Shown: one piece after another, positions 36,787-52,000 of the stretch
Position numbering within the stretch: the first letter of the stretch is position 1
Layout: each line of letters starts with the position of its first letter
Assembly: GCA_963678675.1 (NCBI GenBank)
Contig: OY783196.1
Location: 23,414,827 to 23,478,826 of the forward strand
DNA length: 64,000 bases
Direction of reading: 5' to 3'
Origin: Xiphydria camelus
Lineage: Eukaryota; Arthropoda; Insecta; Hymenoptera; Xiphydriidae
Notes under the pieces: generated by a model
The model's input: the letters and a program-made list of their open reading frames with translations, nothing else
What the model was told of the DNA's origin: nothing
The model's database searches: none
Translations under genes and position numbers: made by a program

Positions 36787-39304
36787 TTAAAATGGAATGT
36801 TGAATGGATAATATTTATCATCTTTTGCTCTGCAACAAAAAGAAATCATAAAAATATATGTATATACATATTGAACGACATTGACTAATATTTAATGATT
36901 ATCTTATATGTGTGTATCGATACAATTTATATTCAACTTACTCAGAGTAAAGAGCGATACGTGTTCCAGTATTTAGTGATTTAACAGTTTCCATTTCTTC
37001 AGGAGTTAATTCAAAATCAAAAATGCTGATGTTCTCCACGATACGGCTTTTTGTTACCGATTTTGGAATCGGCACGGTACCAAGTTGGACCTATAAATAT
37101 TAATGGAGCATATTGCACAATATATGTATATAAATTTTAGTTGAAAGCTCTAAAACTATATTGTTATTTACCAAATATCTTAGGGCAATTTGAGCTGCCG
37201 TCTTATTATATTTTTTTGCAATGTCCAAAATTTTTGGATTATCTAATCCATTTTTAATCCCATGATTATTTCCAGGTCTACCTAACGGTGAATAAGCAAC
37301 GATCGTGATGTTGTGCTTGTGACAGAATTCTCTCAATGGTTCTTGATTGAAATGTACATTGACTTCAACCTGAACGATAATAAATAATTGAAAGCTTTAA
37401 TTGACTATACATTGACATTTAATCGATTAACTTTAGGTAAAATGAAGTATTTACCTGATTTACTACTGGTTTGATATTAGCAGCACCCAAAAGTCGAGTG
37501 ATTTGCTCGGAATTGAAATTACTGATGCCAATGCTACGAGTTAAGTTTAGACGAACGCATTCTTCCATTCCCTTCCAGGTTTCTAGATAATCCACGTCGT
37601 CAAATATTATTTTTCCATCTTTATCCGCTGGTCGCAATTCATCGCTCTCCTTAAACCAAAAATTGGATGACGGAAATTGTCAGATAATCTTGCTACTTCT
37701 AACTACCATTGATGCTTATTTAACTTACTTTAAAAGCAAACGGCCAGTGGACTAAATAGAGGTCTACGTAATCTAGACTGAGATTCGCTAATGATTTACG
37801 GAGAGCAGGTACTACGCGTTCTTCCTTGTGGTACGTGTTCCAAAGCTGGAAAAACTCCAAGAATTAGTTTCTGGTAAATTATTCGAAGATTTTTTTAATG
37901 TACACAGATCTTTCTTTTTATATGTGTAGGGTAACCAGAATAGGGTATTTTTTATGTATACAAGTGGACTACTTTTCTTCATCGACAACTCGGTTCTTAT
38001 TGTTTATTAAAAAATTTATTTTTATTCAGAGCACGGAGAAAATGCTATAATAGCCACGAATAATCAAGCTCTAGTCGCGATAGTATCGAAAATATAGGTT
38101 TTTAAATCACCCTCGAAAAAATATATTTCACAAATCTATACCTTTATGAAATTCTTTCTTATTATAGATAATTTAAAATATTCCTTCTCTTTTTCATGAA
38201 ATTTTCTTTTTGAAAGTACTCATTATAATTACATCCATTAACACAATAACTATCATTAAAAGTTATAATATTCTAAGTACGAATGAAAGTGTAAGTTCGA
38301 AGAAACATTATTTTCTTTAGTGAATACATTTTACAAATTTTTTTGAAAAGAGATTTATTTGAAAAACCATATTTTCCAAATTATGTGCCGGAACTTGTGA
38401 TATTTTCAATGGTCTTTTGGCAACATGTCTCGTCGATGAAAAAAATTCTTTTAAACACAGTATTTTCCACGCATATGAAGTGGATAACTTTTGAAATTCT
38501 TAATATCCCAGACATACGCAAGAATATTCGAATAACGATGGAATTCTTGAGTTGGAAGTTAAGAGATGGAGTGTGTTATTTATTAAAACGTGAATATCGC
38601 ATATTTAATCGGCCAAAGATCTCCGTGAAGGACATAGAGCGAACGATAGAGAGGCTCTTATAGGTACGAGTATATTCACCAGGGTTGCCTTGGTATTCTC
38701 AGTCGCACTCGTACTATTTCTATGGTAAATTTATTCACTCTGATCTCTTGAATATTACGTCATTCCATTACCTTGGTAGTGATGAAAAGCTCTTCTCTAG
38801 TGACAGTACCATTTGCTATCTTTGCCCGAATTGCTTCGCCGACTTCTTTCTCATTTTCATATACATAAGCTGCGTCGATATGACGATATCCTGCATCAAT
38901 TGCATCCTTGACAGCTTGCCCTACATCTCCAGGTCCCGACTACCGATTAAAATATCTTGATATAAAAAATATCCTATCTAAAGGTCATTTTATAGTATAC
39001 ACTGATATTAGTATTTGTCACAGTAGACTTTAAATAAAGTAATGCCTATGTAATCTATAAATATAATACGTCGTGTCTACTTAAATTATAGTCATTATTT
39101 AACACATTATATAGTCCCTTTTAAAATCGAATATATTCTAAACGTTATTATAAGGATTTTCTCTATCGTACTTACCAGGTAAGTGCCAAAACCAAAAGCT
39201 GGTATTTTATATCCATTGTTTAAAGTAATAGACGGTACTTCAGCACGCGTGAGGCAATTTAACAAAAGCCAGGTCGATAAAACGAAAATGAAGAGAGCGT
39301 TCAT
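36787..39304 (-). CDS. Aldo-keto reductase C with signal peptide, 332 aa
   Basis: Seven exons in transcript order: 39176-39304, 38772-38939, 37729-37845, 37455-37649, 37172-37369, 36942-37090 and 36787-36829, all phases consistent. Exon 1 adds about 18 residues to the usual AKR start: [18 protein letters not shown], then [13 protein letters not shown], a classic signal peptide with likely cleavage after Ala21. The protein may therefore be secreted or luminal, unusual for a cytosolic family. Tetrad: Asp65 and Tyr70 (DAAYVY), Lys99 (ITTKLW), His132 (LVHWP). The NADPH loop is [12 protein letters not shown] rather than the SPDRPWAKP type. [10 protein letters not shown] is intact and the C-terminus is YYPFNIPF. 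The exon layout is that of D and E, so these three form one subfamily. Confidence 0.92.
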
Positions 39305-40191
39305 TTTATCTTTGCCAATCCTGTCTCAGTCACTCTCGGAGCGTGTGTCCCGCAATTTCCAAACGAATATTATGGAAACTACAGGCCGGTAATGGTGGGA
39401 CAGGAACCGGTTTCTATAGTCAGGATTCCACTCACCTCGAAACTCCCTTCGTTTACTCAGTTAAAATTGTTTAAACATGAATGAATATATTTGTAGAATC
39501 TACCCCATTGGAAAATTCCGAGAATACGCTTCTAAATCGACGTTAATTCAAATTGTCTAATACTTCCACCAAACATTAAGAAACAACCTTGCATTGATTA
39601 ATCCCGCACTCCAAAATTCTATTATAACATTACTTCACATTTTAATTAAGATCAATCCACGTTGTTACTTATTTACAATGAATATTATTTTAACAAAGCA
39701 TCTAAATTTTCAAACACGGATAGGTGTTATTTTGAAATAACGATAGGACGCTGGTCTATCGGTGTATCTTAGCAAATATTTTTCCTTTCAATGTTTTATA
39801 CTTTTTCCAATATCACTTGATTTTTTTAAAATTAAAAATTAAGAAATTTTGAATCCAAAATTACTTGGAATGATTATCCGTATCCGAAAGATAATAAAAT
39901 ATCGGTAACAATTTTCGAAACGCTTAGTTTAAAAGCATTTAAATATATAAATATATTTTTACACTATTCGACTTAGCAACAAGTCAGTGGCAAACTGAGA
40001 TAGTACTCTGTCATATATAGAAGAAGGATAACTTACTATCTCAGCACTTGCAAATCACGCAAGCGTTTGGTTAACGAGTTTCTGCGATACTGACTTCGTG
40101 AGAAGTTGCTATTTAATATCAGTACATTTGTTTGCCTGTAAACTATATATTTCTTCCACTTCCCCCCTCCGGCCATCTCTTTCAATACTTA
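39305..40191. other. 5' flank of AKR C
   Basis: No gene seen. AT-rich except near the start codon; should contain the AKR C promoter. Confidence 0.45.
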
Positions 40192-40907
40192 TACAGGGTG
40201 TTTCAAAATTCAGTACAAATATTTGAAGGGCGTATTTTTGAGATAAAAATAAGACTTCTTTTTCCTATAAACATGTGTCCTAAAATACACTCCCTCCGAG
40301 CTACAGCCATCTTAATTTTCATTTAAAAAATCGATTTATGGCATTTTTAGGTCAACAAAACGATTAGAGCACTCGTCTTTCAAATTTTTAGAATATTTGA
40401 TGCATAATTATTGCAACCACAGTTTAAAATAATCGATTTTTTCGTGTAAACTTTACTACGTAAACGATCCCCCGTTCGTTCATCGGCGATTATCTCGAAA
40501 ACGGTAAGTTGTATCAAAAAAATGCAAGAGCCCAAAATTTTAGATTTTTGTCTGTCCGACCAGATAGTTGTACTCATTTTTAAAATTTCTAAACGGAAAC
40601 ACAAAATTTCGGTCATTAAATGTGCATACGCCCCCTCAACCCCCCCACCCCCAATTACATTTATGCCATTTTAGGGGTAAGAAATCAGTAGAACGTTCGA
40701 AATAGCAGTGGCTTGTAAATTTTTAAGAAATTTGATGAATAATTGGAGTCAGAATTGAAAATAATCGATTTTTTTAATGACAATTAATATGGCTGTAGCT
40801 CGGAAGGGGTGTGCTTTAAGACACATGTTTATAGGAAAAAAAAGTCTTATTTTGATCTCAAAAATACGCCCTTCAAATATTTGTACTGAATTTTGAAACA
40901 CCCTGTA
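40192..40907. repeat. 716-bp foldback element with TA target duplication
   Basis: It starts TACAGGGTGTTTCAAAA and ends TTTTGAAACACCCTGTA, with TA directly outside both ends. Arms of about 150 bp pair well (for example ATATTTGAAGGGCGTA and TACGCCCTTCAAATAT). The CAGGGTG ends and TA duplication suggest a Tc1/mariner-like origin. No transposase. Confidence 0.85.
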
Positions 40908-41261
40908 TAACAGCTTTCGTTTTAATATTTAATAATTATTCGATACCGCGCATAGGTATATCCTCCGCCAGTTTCCTAAACTTCTTCTGAGAAAGAGTCG
41001 CCGTTTTCCAAAAAGAAACATAGTTTCAATATTCTGTTTATATTTAGTTGAATAAAAGGTACATCGGTTGTTAAAGAAGAAACATTGAATTTTGAACTAA
41101 TTATTTTAGGACATTCTGAAACAAATCTGATGAGTAAAGGAAGAAAAAATAGATGTACAGAGCAAAATATAGTTTATGAAATTAAGACATATCAAATAAA
41201 ATTTATAAAATTTGTCTTCATTTGCAGTGGCTTGTACGTTATGAAAAATAAGTAGACGAGT

Positions 41262-43445
<2,184 letters not shown>

Positions 43446-43687
43446 TATAGGAAATTTCAATTATCTTTTCCAATACTCCACGCCCGCTTCGTTTAGCTCT
43501 TTTTAGATTATACGTAGTAGGAAAGGTGGTGTTGAACAATTATTTCCGTCGCGTACAGAAAAAGATTGCTGTATATCTGTTCGTTTTTTTGTTAATCGCG
43601 GAGGCTCGAATGCGCAAGTATTCTATCGGCGCGTGAGTTTCTCTGATACTGATCTTTTTTGAGTTTGTTCTCTGATACCAGCTCACT

Positions 43688-43769
43688 TGAGGCGCCTAGA
43701 TGCGCAGAACCAGATATTTCCTTTATACTCTTATATAGGAAATATCTAGTTTTGCATCTAGGCGCCTCA
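43688..43769. repeat. 82-bp near-perfect hairpin
   Basis: TGAGGCGCCTAGATGC at the left and GCATCTAGGCGCCTCA at the right close an almost complete palindrome with a very short loop. It lies 240 bp upstream of the AKR D start codon. Confidence 0.8.
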
Positions 43770-44373
43770 CTCGTATGTGATATAATCTAATTATACCCTC
43801 TTTGATAAATTTTATTGTTACTTATACATACTTACAGCAACTGTTTCTCCAGTCTTAAATCATTTCTTGAAATAAAATAGATTTATTAATATGTTACTGT
43901 TCATCCGTGAATGATTACCTTCATGAAAGAATGTTAATACTATCAGGTTTTAATAGTATTTTTTCATATAGATAATTTGGGAAAAATCATGATTATTTAA
44001 AAGAAAGATATATATAAATATGTGCTTCGCAATCTCTGAAATATTTTATAATAAACTTCTGTATGACTTTTAGTTCTAGAAATATATTATTCAACTGAGA
44101 AAAAGACTGTTATTCGCTGACGTACAAAGTCATTTAGTAATAATTCTCACATATTATAGGACATAAGTCCAACCTAAATGAAAAATTATCTTTATCAAAT
44201 AATTCTTTGACACGTATACATATGTATATCTAAATTTAGATCCTATTAGGGTTACATTTAAACGGATTTCGTTAATAAACTTACACATTTTCAATCTTCG
44301 TTCGACATTTTTAACTTTTATTTTTAATGAAATATTTGCGTTTTCCAAAAAAATTACATTTCCAATGCCCTGC

Positions 44374-44450
44374 TTTTATATAATTATATAATTATAATAA
44401 TAATTATTATTATTATAATTATAATAATAATTATAATAATTATATAATTA
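44374..44450. repeat. Pure AT palindrome
   Basis: About 77 bp composed only of A and T, made of TAATTA and ATT repeats that can fold on themselves; a microsatellite-like tract. Confidence 0.7.
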
Positions 44451-44710
44451 GTTGCACGACATGCATTAATTTTTAATAAAGAATAAAAATTAAATTTTAG
44501 GTAAATTATTACAAAGGACTCAAACGTACTTATATTATTATTAATAATTAAATCTCACGTATAAAAAGGAAATTAAAAACTGTTAAAAAAAATATGCTGT
44601 AAAATTAAACTCGCAGACAAGCCATACTTATAACGCTTTGGTTTTATAATTATTTTCAAAGATTCGCATATACAAAAAACAATAGTACGAGTAATTACAT
44701 CAAGTAATGT

Positions 44711-47152
44711 TTAAAATAGGATGTTGAACGGGAAGTACTTGTCGTCTTTTGCTCTGTAACAATACATAATCAAGGTTATTAGTAAAAGCATCATTCAAAT
44801 TCATAAATAAAATTCAAAACACGATATAACTAACGGTTTGTACTTACTCGAAATATGGAGCAACGCGCTCTCCGGTAGCGAGAGATTTGATGGCATTCAT
44901 CTCTTCCGAAGTTAATTCAAAATCAAAAATCTTGATATTTTCCACAATACGGCTTTTCGTCACTGATTTTGGAATCGGTACCGCGCCGAGTTGAAACTAA
45001 AGCAAAGTTAATACATTACAATATAGTATGTATACTAATTTTACTAAAAGGAATTAAAACTTAAATCTTACTTACCACGTATCTGAGAGCAATTTGTTCT
45101 GGTGTTTTTTTATATTTCTTCGAGATATTCAAAATTATCGGGTCATCCAATCCATTAGAAACTCCGGCACTATTTCCGGGTCTGCTTAGTGGTGAGTAGC
45201 CAACTACTGTGATGTCGTGCTTACGACAAAACTCTATCAGTGGTCCTTGATATAGCTTTACATTAACTTCGATCTACGCGTATAACAGATAAATAAAATC
45301 TTTAGTTTACATCGAAAGATGATACACTTGCGTGGTATTTCCAAAATTAAGTCGCATACTTGATTGTTTACTGGTTTGATCTTCGCCGCACCAAGAAGTC
45401 TAGTGATTTGTTCAGAATTGAAATTACTAACGCCAATACTACGAGTCAAACCTAGACGAACGCATTCCTCCATTCCCCTCCATGTCTCTAGATAATCAAT
45501 ATCAGCGAATATAAGTTTCTTATTCGCATCAATCGGGACCATGTCATCTCCATCCTTGAAAGAAAAAATGAAAAAATAATAATTACTTCAAATTCTCTCC
45601 ATTATTAATAGCTATCACAAATATTTAACTTGCTTTGAAAGCGAATGGCCAGTGGACTAGATAGAGATCTATGTAATCCAGACCGAGGTTTGCCAAAGAT
45701 TTACGGCAAGCTGGCACTACGCGCTTTTCCTTGTGAAAGTTGTTCCAAAGCTGAAAAATAGTAAATCTTTATTGCAAAAATCACAAAATCTATTGAGATT
45801 TTTTTGTTCTGCGTATATAGGTAGGTATTTATATAACGAATATTTAGTCAATTTCAAACAAGACATTTGATTTGAATCAAACTTGAAATTGATTGTTGAT
45901 ATGTAACACCCTGCAGGTTTGATTCTCGATCGAAAACACGTACGTGAATACTTTCATATTTTAAACTTATTGTCAAAACTACCTTGAAACGCTTTAAATA
46001 CAATTTAAATGTAATTTTTTAATTGTTTCGGAACTGAACAACAATATATTAATAGCAATTCACGCGCGTTACTCTATTACCTACCTTCGTAGTAACGAAA
46101 AGCTCTTCCCTGGTAACAGTGCCATCGGTTATTTTTGCTCGAATTCCATCCCCGACTTCTTTCTCATTTTCATAAAAATAAGCTGTATCAATGTGACGAT
46201 ATCCAGCATCAATTGCATCTTTAACAGCTTGTGTTACCTCTCCTGGTTTGGACTGATGATTAAAGTTTGATTTAAAAATGTTTGAAATTAAATCATTTCA
46301 GAGTTGTCTAAAAATATTTGTTTGCGCAATGGTAAAACGTAGTAAAATGCATTTTCTAAAATTATTTTATGTTTAATATATAAGCAAAATAAATGTTGAT
46401 CTGATAGGTATAGGTATATATACAGTTTTTTATCAAAATTGCATTCAAATAGACCGCGTTTTCCTATAGTGACGTATTCAACCGGCGCACGTGCAGGGCC
46501 CCTATTCTCGAATGTCGTGCGAGAATTGTCGTATACGAATCTTTAGTTGTACCAATGAAATAGTGGACCGAATGGAATAGCCGAAACGAGATTCGTGAGA
46601 TTCAAAGATTCGTATACGAAAGTTTCTCGCATGAGCTCGAGAATTGTCGTATACGAATCTTTAGTTGTAACCAATGAAATAGTGGACCGAATGGAATAGC
46701 CGAAACGAGATTGGTGAGATTCAAAGATTCGTATACGAAAGTTTCTCGCATGAGCTCGAGAATAGGAGCCCAGATCTGCCGAGCGCAAGCCGCACATAAG
46801 CCGTATTACATGTAATGGCCATCACACCAAATTCCGTAAGGCTGTAAGACGTAAGCGTAAGCGAATAGACAAATCAGGATCAAGTATTCCGTTGTCCGTA
46901 ATCCCACCACAACGGAATACCTACTTCATCCTGATTTGTCTATTCGCTTACGCTTACGTCTTACAGCCTTACGGAATTTTGTGTGTGATGGCCTTAATGC
47001 AACGATTTGACCGATTTGACGAACGTCGCTCGAATACCATTGCAAACACAATTGGAAAGAATATGGTTGCTCACCAGGTATGTGCCCAAGCCAAACATTG
47101 GCATTTTATATCCATTGTTGAAGGTAATAGATGGTACTGCACGTGGATCCAT
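44711..47152 (-). CDS. Aldo-keto reductase E, 315 aa
   Basis: Seven exons in transcript order: 47075-47152, 46085-46252, 45634-45750, 45360-45554, 45076-45273, 44848-44996 and 44711-44753, all phases consistent. The start gives [14 protein letters not shown], without the signal peptide of C. Tetrad: Asp48 and Tyr53 (DTAYFY), Lys82 (VTTKLW), His115 (LVHWP). The NADPH loop is [12 protein letters not shown] and [10 protein letters not shown] is intact; the C-terminus is YFPFNILF. The intron after AFK begins GCAAGT, so it is of the rare GC-AG class (at 45632-45633 on the plus strand). Intron 1 carries two hairpin elements. It is the intact sister of pseudogene D. Confidence 0.93.
46521..46757. 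repeat. 118-bp hairpin unit in tandem, in AKR E intron 1
   Basis: Two nearly identical units (46521-46638 and 46639-46757; the second has one extra A). Each unit is itself an inverted repeat, with TCGTATACGAATCTTT near the left and AAAGATTCGTATACGA near the right. Confidence 0.85.
46817..46991. repeat. 175-bp hairpin MITE in AKR E intron 1
   Basis: Arms of about 75 bp, starting GGCCATCACACCAAATTCCG and ending TGTGTGATGGCC, pair almost perfectly around a loop of about 25 bp. TAAT occurs near both flanks and may be a target duplication. Confidence 0.85.
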
Positions 47153-48312
47153 TGTGCAAAACGTTGATCGTTAATCCGTTAATATACTTGATTTGTTATA
47201 CGCTGCTCTACTTAAACATGAATTGTTAAGTGTAAAACCTAAATGATTCTAGTCTCGGTAGATTCCGCTAAACAGTCAGCTTTTAAACTACCTAACGTGA
47301 TATCAACGGTACAGTTATATCTATTACCACGTACCGATAAAGTGAGATAGCAATATATGTATTGCGCAATCCTGTGACGTAATATCAGACCATTGAATTC
47401 GATCTTCAGTTATCTCATACCTAGATTACGTTTCCACCGAACATCTGAATTCCGGATTTTAGACTGTATTATCGAACCGCGTAACGAATACAGAAGATGA
47501 CGAATCCAAAATATAATCTATTTTTAAATTCAGGCCAGTAGAGATGTGAGCGTAACTAACATTACGCGTTGCTTTGGAATTAAGGTAGAATACGTTCAAA
47601 TCATTTAACGCTCTTTTGGAGGACAGAGAAATGTCGGGATTATCAGAATTGTGATGTCTGAGAATCAATTGACCAATTACTATTTTACCATTTTAAAGTG
47701 GAAAATTTAAAAGATGTATACAAACAGTAGTTTATTCCATGAGAAAACAATACACAAACCGTTTTCTCTTCTTCCCCTTTTCCATAAATATTTATAGGAT
47801 TGCACCGATTGTATAAGAATAGAAATGGAGTACTTTTTCACAGAAATTTATTTCCACTAAATATACCTACTAATATAGTGTATACATATATATTATATTT
47901 ACATTTTCTCACACATTAATGTAATTGGAATATAACAAAGCTGTTATATTAACAAGTGGGATATTGCGAACTACGTGTAAGTTGGGGAATTTAAAATAGT
48001 TCTATAATAATTTTTATCCTCTTCTTGAAATCCCCGTATTTTTTGTACGAGAATTTACATTATAATTAAAATAAAATAAATCGTTTAAAAAAAATTGATT
48101 GTCGCTATTTATACATATCTTTAATGAAGTTAACGAAAGACTAAACAGAAAAGTATCAAATTTGATTCAACCAGTTTCAGTGAAAAATTTCGTCCGGACA
48201 GATAAAAACGAACTTTCTCGAATGATCAGTGATAAAATATATGTATATAATTGATAATACTGTAGCATTATTAGATGGATTATCACAATACAAAGTAATT
48301 GTGACAAAATTG
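47153..48312. other. Intergenic, AKR E 5' flank
   Basis: No gene seen. The first few hundred bases should contain the AKR E promoter; the rest is AT-rich without notable structure. Confidence 0.45.
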
Positions 48313-48465
48313 TTGACCGCATGTGTTATCAATCACTTTAGTAAACAACAGCTTTTAATAACTTTTTTTGTAATAATTATTTGACTGAGTTTTAATTCTT
48401 TTTGTAAGAAATCGTACAAGTATATAACGTACAGAGTCGAAGGATAAGCTAACAGGTAAACAATT

Positions 48466-48711
48466 GAAGGGGCTAGTGGATGAATGTGTTATGTTACAAT
48501 TAGCTTATTTGTCCCATTTATCACATTCTTCCAATTTAAAATACAAAATTTTGTAACATGATACGTTCATCTATTCTAAAAGTCAATGAAAAAGTGTCAG
48601 TATACTTATGAAAGTCTGTGATATGATACAGTGATACATAACATGTTCTTCCACTGAATATCTCAATTTTTCGGAAATCGTAATATAACACATTCATCCA
48701 CTTGCTCCTTC
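48466..48711. repeat. 246-bp MITE with AATT target duplication
   Basis: It starts GAAGGGGCTAGTGGATGAA and ends TTCATCCACTTGCTCCTTC, flanked by AATT on both sides. The sister block at about 54210 reads AAACAATTATCTT without the insert: the empty site. It therefore inserted after the F/G duplication (or was precisely removed from G). Confidence 0.88.
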
Positions 48712-49080
48712 AATTATCTTAAAGATATTTAGCCTGAAAATAATTGGATTCCTACTAATGACCGACCGTATTATACGCGTCAATCATATCAATTTTTTAC
48801 ATTTATTTATTTGAGATAATCTTTCTGACCTATTTGTACAAAAATAGTATGTGGTTGATCGTAACATAAGATGGAAAAAATGTAAAGCCTTTAACAACCA
48901 TTGCCTAGCATCACAATAGAAGGCCAACCTTAGCATTCTATTTTATCTTATTTACTCCTACGTAGAAACGGAAATAATTATAGGTAATTAATACAGTAGA
49001 GAAGTGTAACAGATACTTAATATAAAAATCGATTTCTTTACATACATGATACATCTTATAATTATTGATGATCTCTTCCT

Positions 49081-52000
49081 TTAATATTCCAAATGGAAAG
49101 GATAGTACTTGTGGGTTTTGAATCTACAAAGGGAAGAAAAAATTAATTAATTTAAAAGTATTTGAAGCATTTTAGGTAACTATTATAAAAAATGCTGTAC
49201 TAACTCATTGACCACGAGATAGCGTCCATTTTTGGAATTGAATTTATCTATCACTGCAATTTCCTCAGGTGTCAACTTAAAATCAAAAATGTTAATGTTA
49301 TCCTGTATGCGTTGCTTAGAGCTTGACTTTGGAATTGGAATCGTTCCAATATGAACCTAGAAGAAAATATTTGCATCCGAAAATTAATAGGCCAATTTGA
49401 TATAAAATGTGGCGTCAGAACCACTTTCGAATATCATCTATCGCGCGTTATAAGCGTTAGTTCGTTGGATGAAATTTGTTATTTACACTTACCAGATATC
49501 TCAGTATCACCTGCGCCGGTTTCTTTCCATATTTTTTTGCGATCGCTATAATTTCTGGTTCGTCCATCGCCACTTCAGGCTTGGCCCAAGGGCCACCTGG
49601 CGCTCCGAAAGGGCTGTATGCAGTAACAGCGATTCCGCGCTTTGCACAAAATGCTGTCAGTTTCTTCTGATTAAAATACGGATGGGCTTCGACTTGATTC
49701 ATCACTGGCTTGATTTTGGCAACAGACAGAACGCGATCAATTTGCTCGGTATTGAAGTTACTGAGACCAATGCTCTTGGTCAAGCCCAATCGAACGCATT
49801 CCTCCATCCCACGCCATGTTTCCAAGTAGTCTGTATCCTTTCCCAAAGGATTGTCGTGTTCATCAACTGGCCAAACATCTTCCGCATCTTCCTAAAGAAA
49901 AATGAGAATAAGAAAAATATGTCTTTTATAATCTTCATAGCAGAATTGAACTATTAGAGTTGTGAATGGGTAAACTAAGTTTTTATTCTATACTTTAATA
50001 AACTATAAATTTTTGGCCAAAATTTGTAATGGATTTTTTTGAAAGATTATCCCACGATTGACAAAAAATTCCATATAATAAATGCAATTGGACGTTTTAA
50101 CAGTGCAAGTGCACCAGTATCTCTTGGAAAATCAAAATATAACTTTTTATATTTAAAATGAAAAAACTTACTTCGTACGCAAAGGGCCAATGGATCAAGT
50201 ACAGATCGACATAGTCAAATCCGAAATTTTTCAAGGACTCTTTGCAACTGGGCACCACCAATGCTTCTCTGTGCCGGGTATTCCAGAGCTGCAAGATACG
50301 TCGTGCTTATCATATTTCGCAATCATTTGTATCCTAACATACGAGGAAAACGCTCGATTCTATACTGCATCTTTGATTTGGAGTAATATTATCGACGCGC
50401 TCTGAAAATAATCCAGCCAGAGAATCTGCCACTTGTCGGTGACAGTTGGATACCTTGGTGACGATGAAGAGATCCTCTCGCTTCACGACACCTTCGGCAA
50501 TCTTCTCACGAATAGCTCTTCCGATCTCTTTCTCATTCCCGTACTTATGAGCACAATCGAAGTGCCGGTACCCGGCGTCGATTGCATGCTTAATAGCTTT
50601 TTCAACGGCCGATGGATCATCCTGTACAGAAATCATTGAAATAACGTTCATAAAGGTAGCTGTCAACTTCATCTACAAGAGTATCCCGCGATCGAAGGTA
50701 ATAGGAGGAGTGTAAAATTGTCCCTGCATACAATCTACCCATCTTACTGGGATGTATGTAGAAAGGGTATAGCCGGATAAGCATATGAAAACAGGGACCG
50801 GTTAAATTTGTTGTCCCATTCAGGTATATTTTGTGCTTATATAGGTATAAGCTCTCAATAAGATTTCAGGTCAAAATATTGATTTATTCAAGAGTTATCG
50901 TCAGAAAACCAAAAAAAAACGAAAATATTTTTTATCTCGAGAACTACTCGACCGATTTCGCACAGCAAAATATATGTTAAGCACCATTATGTAGCTATAT
51001 TATAAAAAAAATACTTAATTGTTTCACCCATAAACGAAGTAAAGCAAGTTTGAATTTTTCAATCATTTTTATTTTGCATATTAATTTATTATTGATATGC
51101 GAAATAAAAATTATTGAAAAATTCAAACTTGTTTTACTTCGTTTATGGGTGAAATAATAAAGTATTTTTTTTAATAACACCCCCACCATTTTTGTATACA
51201 GATTCAAGCATGATTAAACTATGACATATAATTTTTACAAGATGAACTATGTGGTAGAACAAGTCGAAATAAATTAATGATAATGAAACAACTTTGCTTC
51301 CGCCGTTTTTCTCACGTAATAGATAGCGGAAACAGCGGAAGCAAAGGTGTATGTGTACCTATCAATTCGAATTTTTACTTTACAAATATAAAATATAGTA
51401 TGTATTTATATTTACTATTCAGGGCCACAAGGCTGAATAATAAAGATCTATCTATCTACATTTACTTATTACTAACGAGAATACAATTTACTACATGTAT
51501 ATAATATATATGTATACCTATACATATAAATCGAAAATAAATCAAATTAGGTATTATTTCATAAACTGACATCAAAACTTCGTTTTCATCTTCATCGCGT
51601 TCGTGATTTATTGTGGGTTGAATATTTTCTTTGTGGAATAGTTTGCTTAATGTTGCTTTAGGTTTAATAAGCTTTGTTTGATATCGTGCAAATGACAAAT
51701 AATAAATAATTGACGCTATGTGGGAACAACAACTGACCGTTCTTTTGCCGTTTGCACACTCGCATATGTCGATAAAATGCGAGTCGATACAAATCTAACA
51801 GTAATTGTAAGACGGTGAGAGAGAGGGTAACGACTTTCTATCCCGGATGTGTGAGCCAGGTGTTCCGTCGCTCGTTAAGCGGACGTCTATATCGGGTTCT
51901 TATCGTTTATTATGCGCTGATAATGAGTATCAGCGCAAATCATAATCTGGCCAAAAAAAAAATACCTTTATGCAAGCCATTTACAATTTGTACGACAAAT

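Noticed and set aside
38343..38663. A 106-codon plus-strand frame inside intron 2 of AKR C.
   Set aside because: It lies antisense in an AT-rich intron, has no recognisable motif and no good start context; it may be chance.
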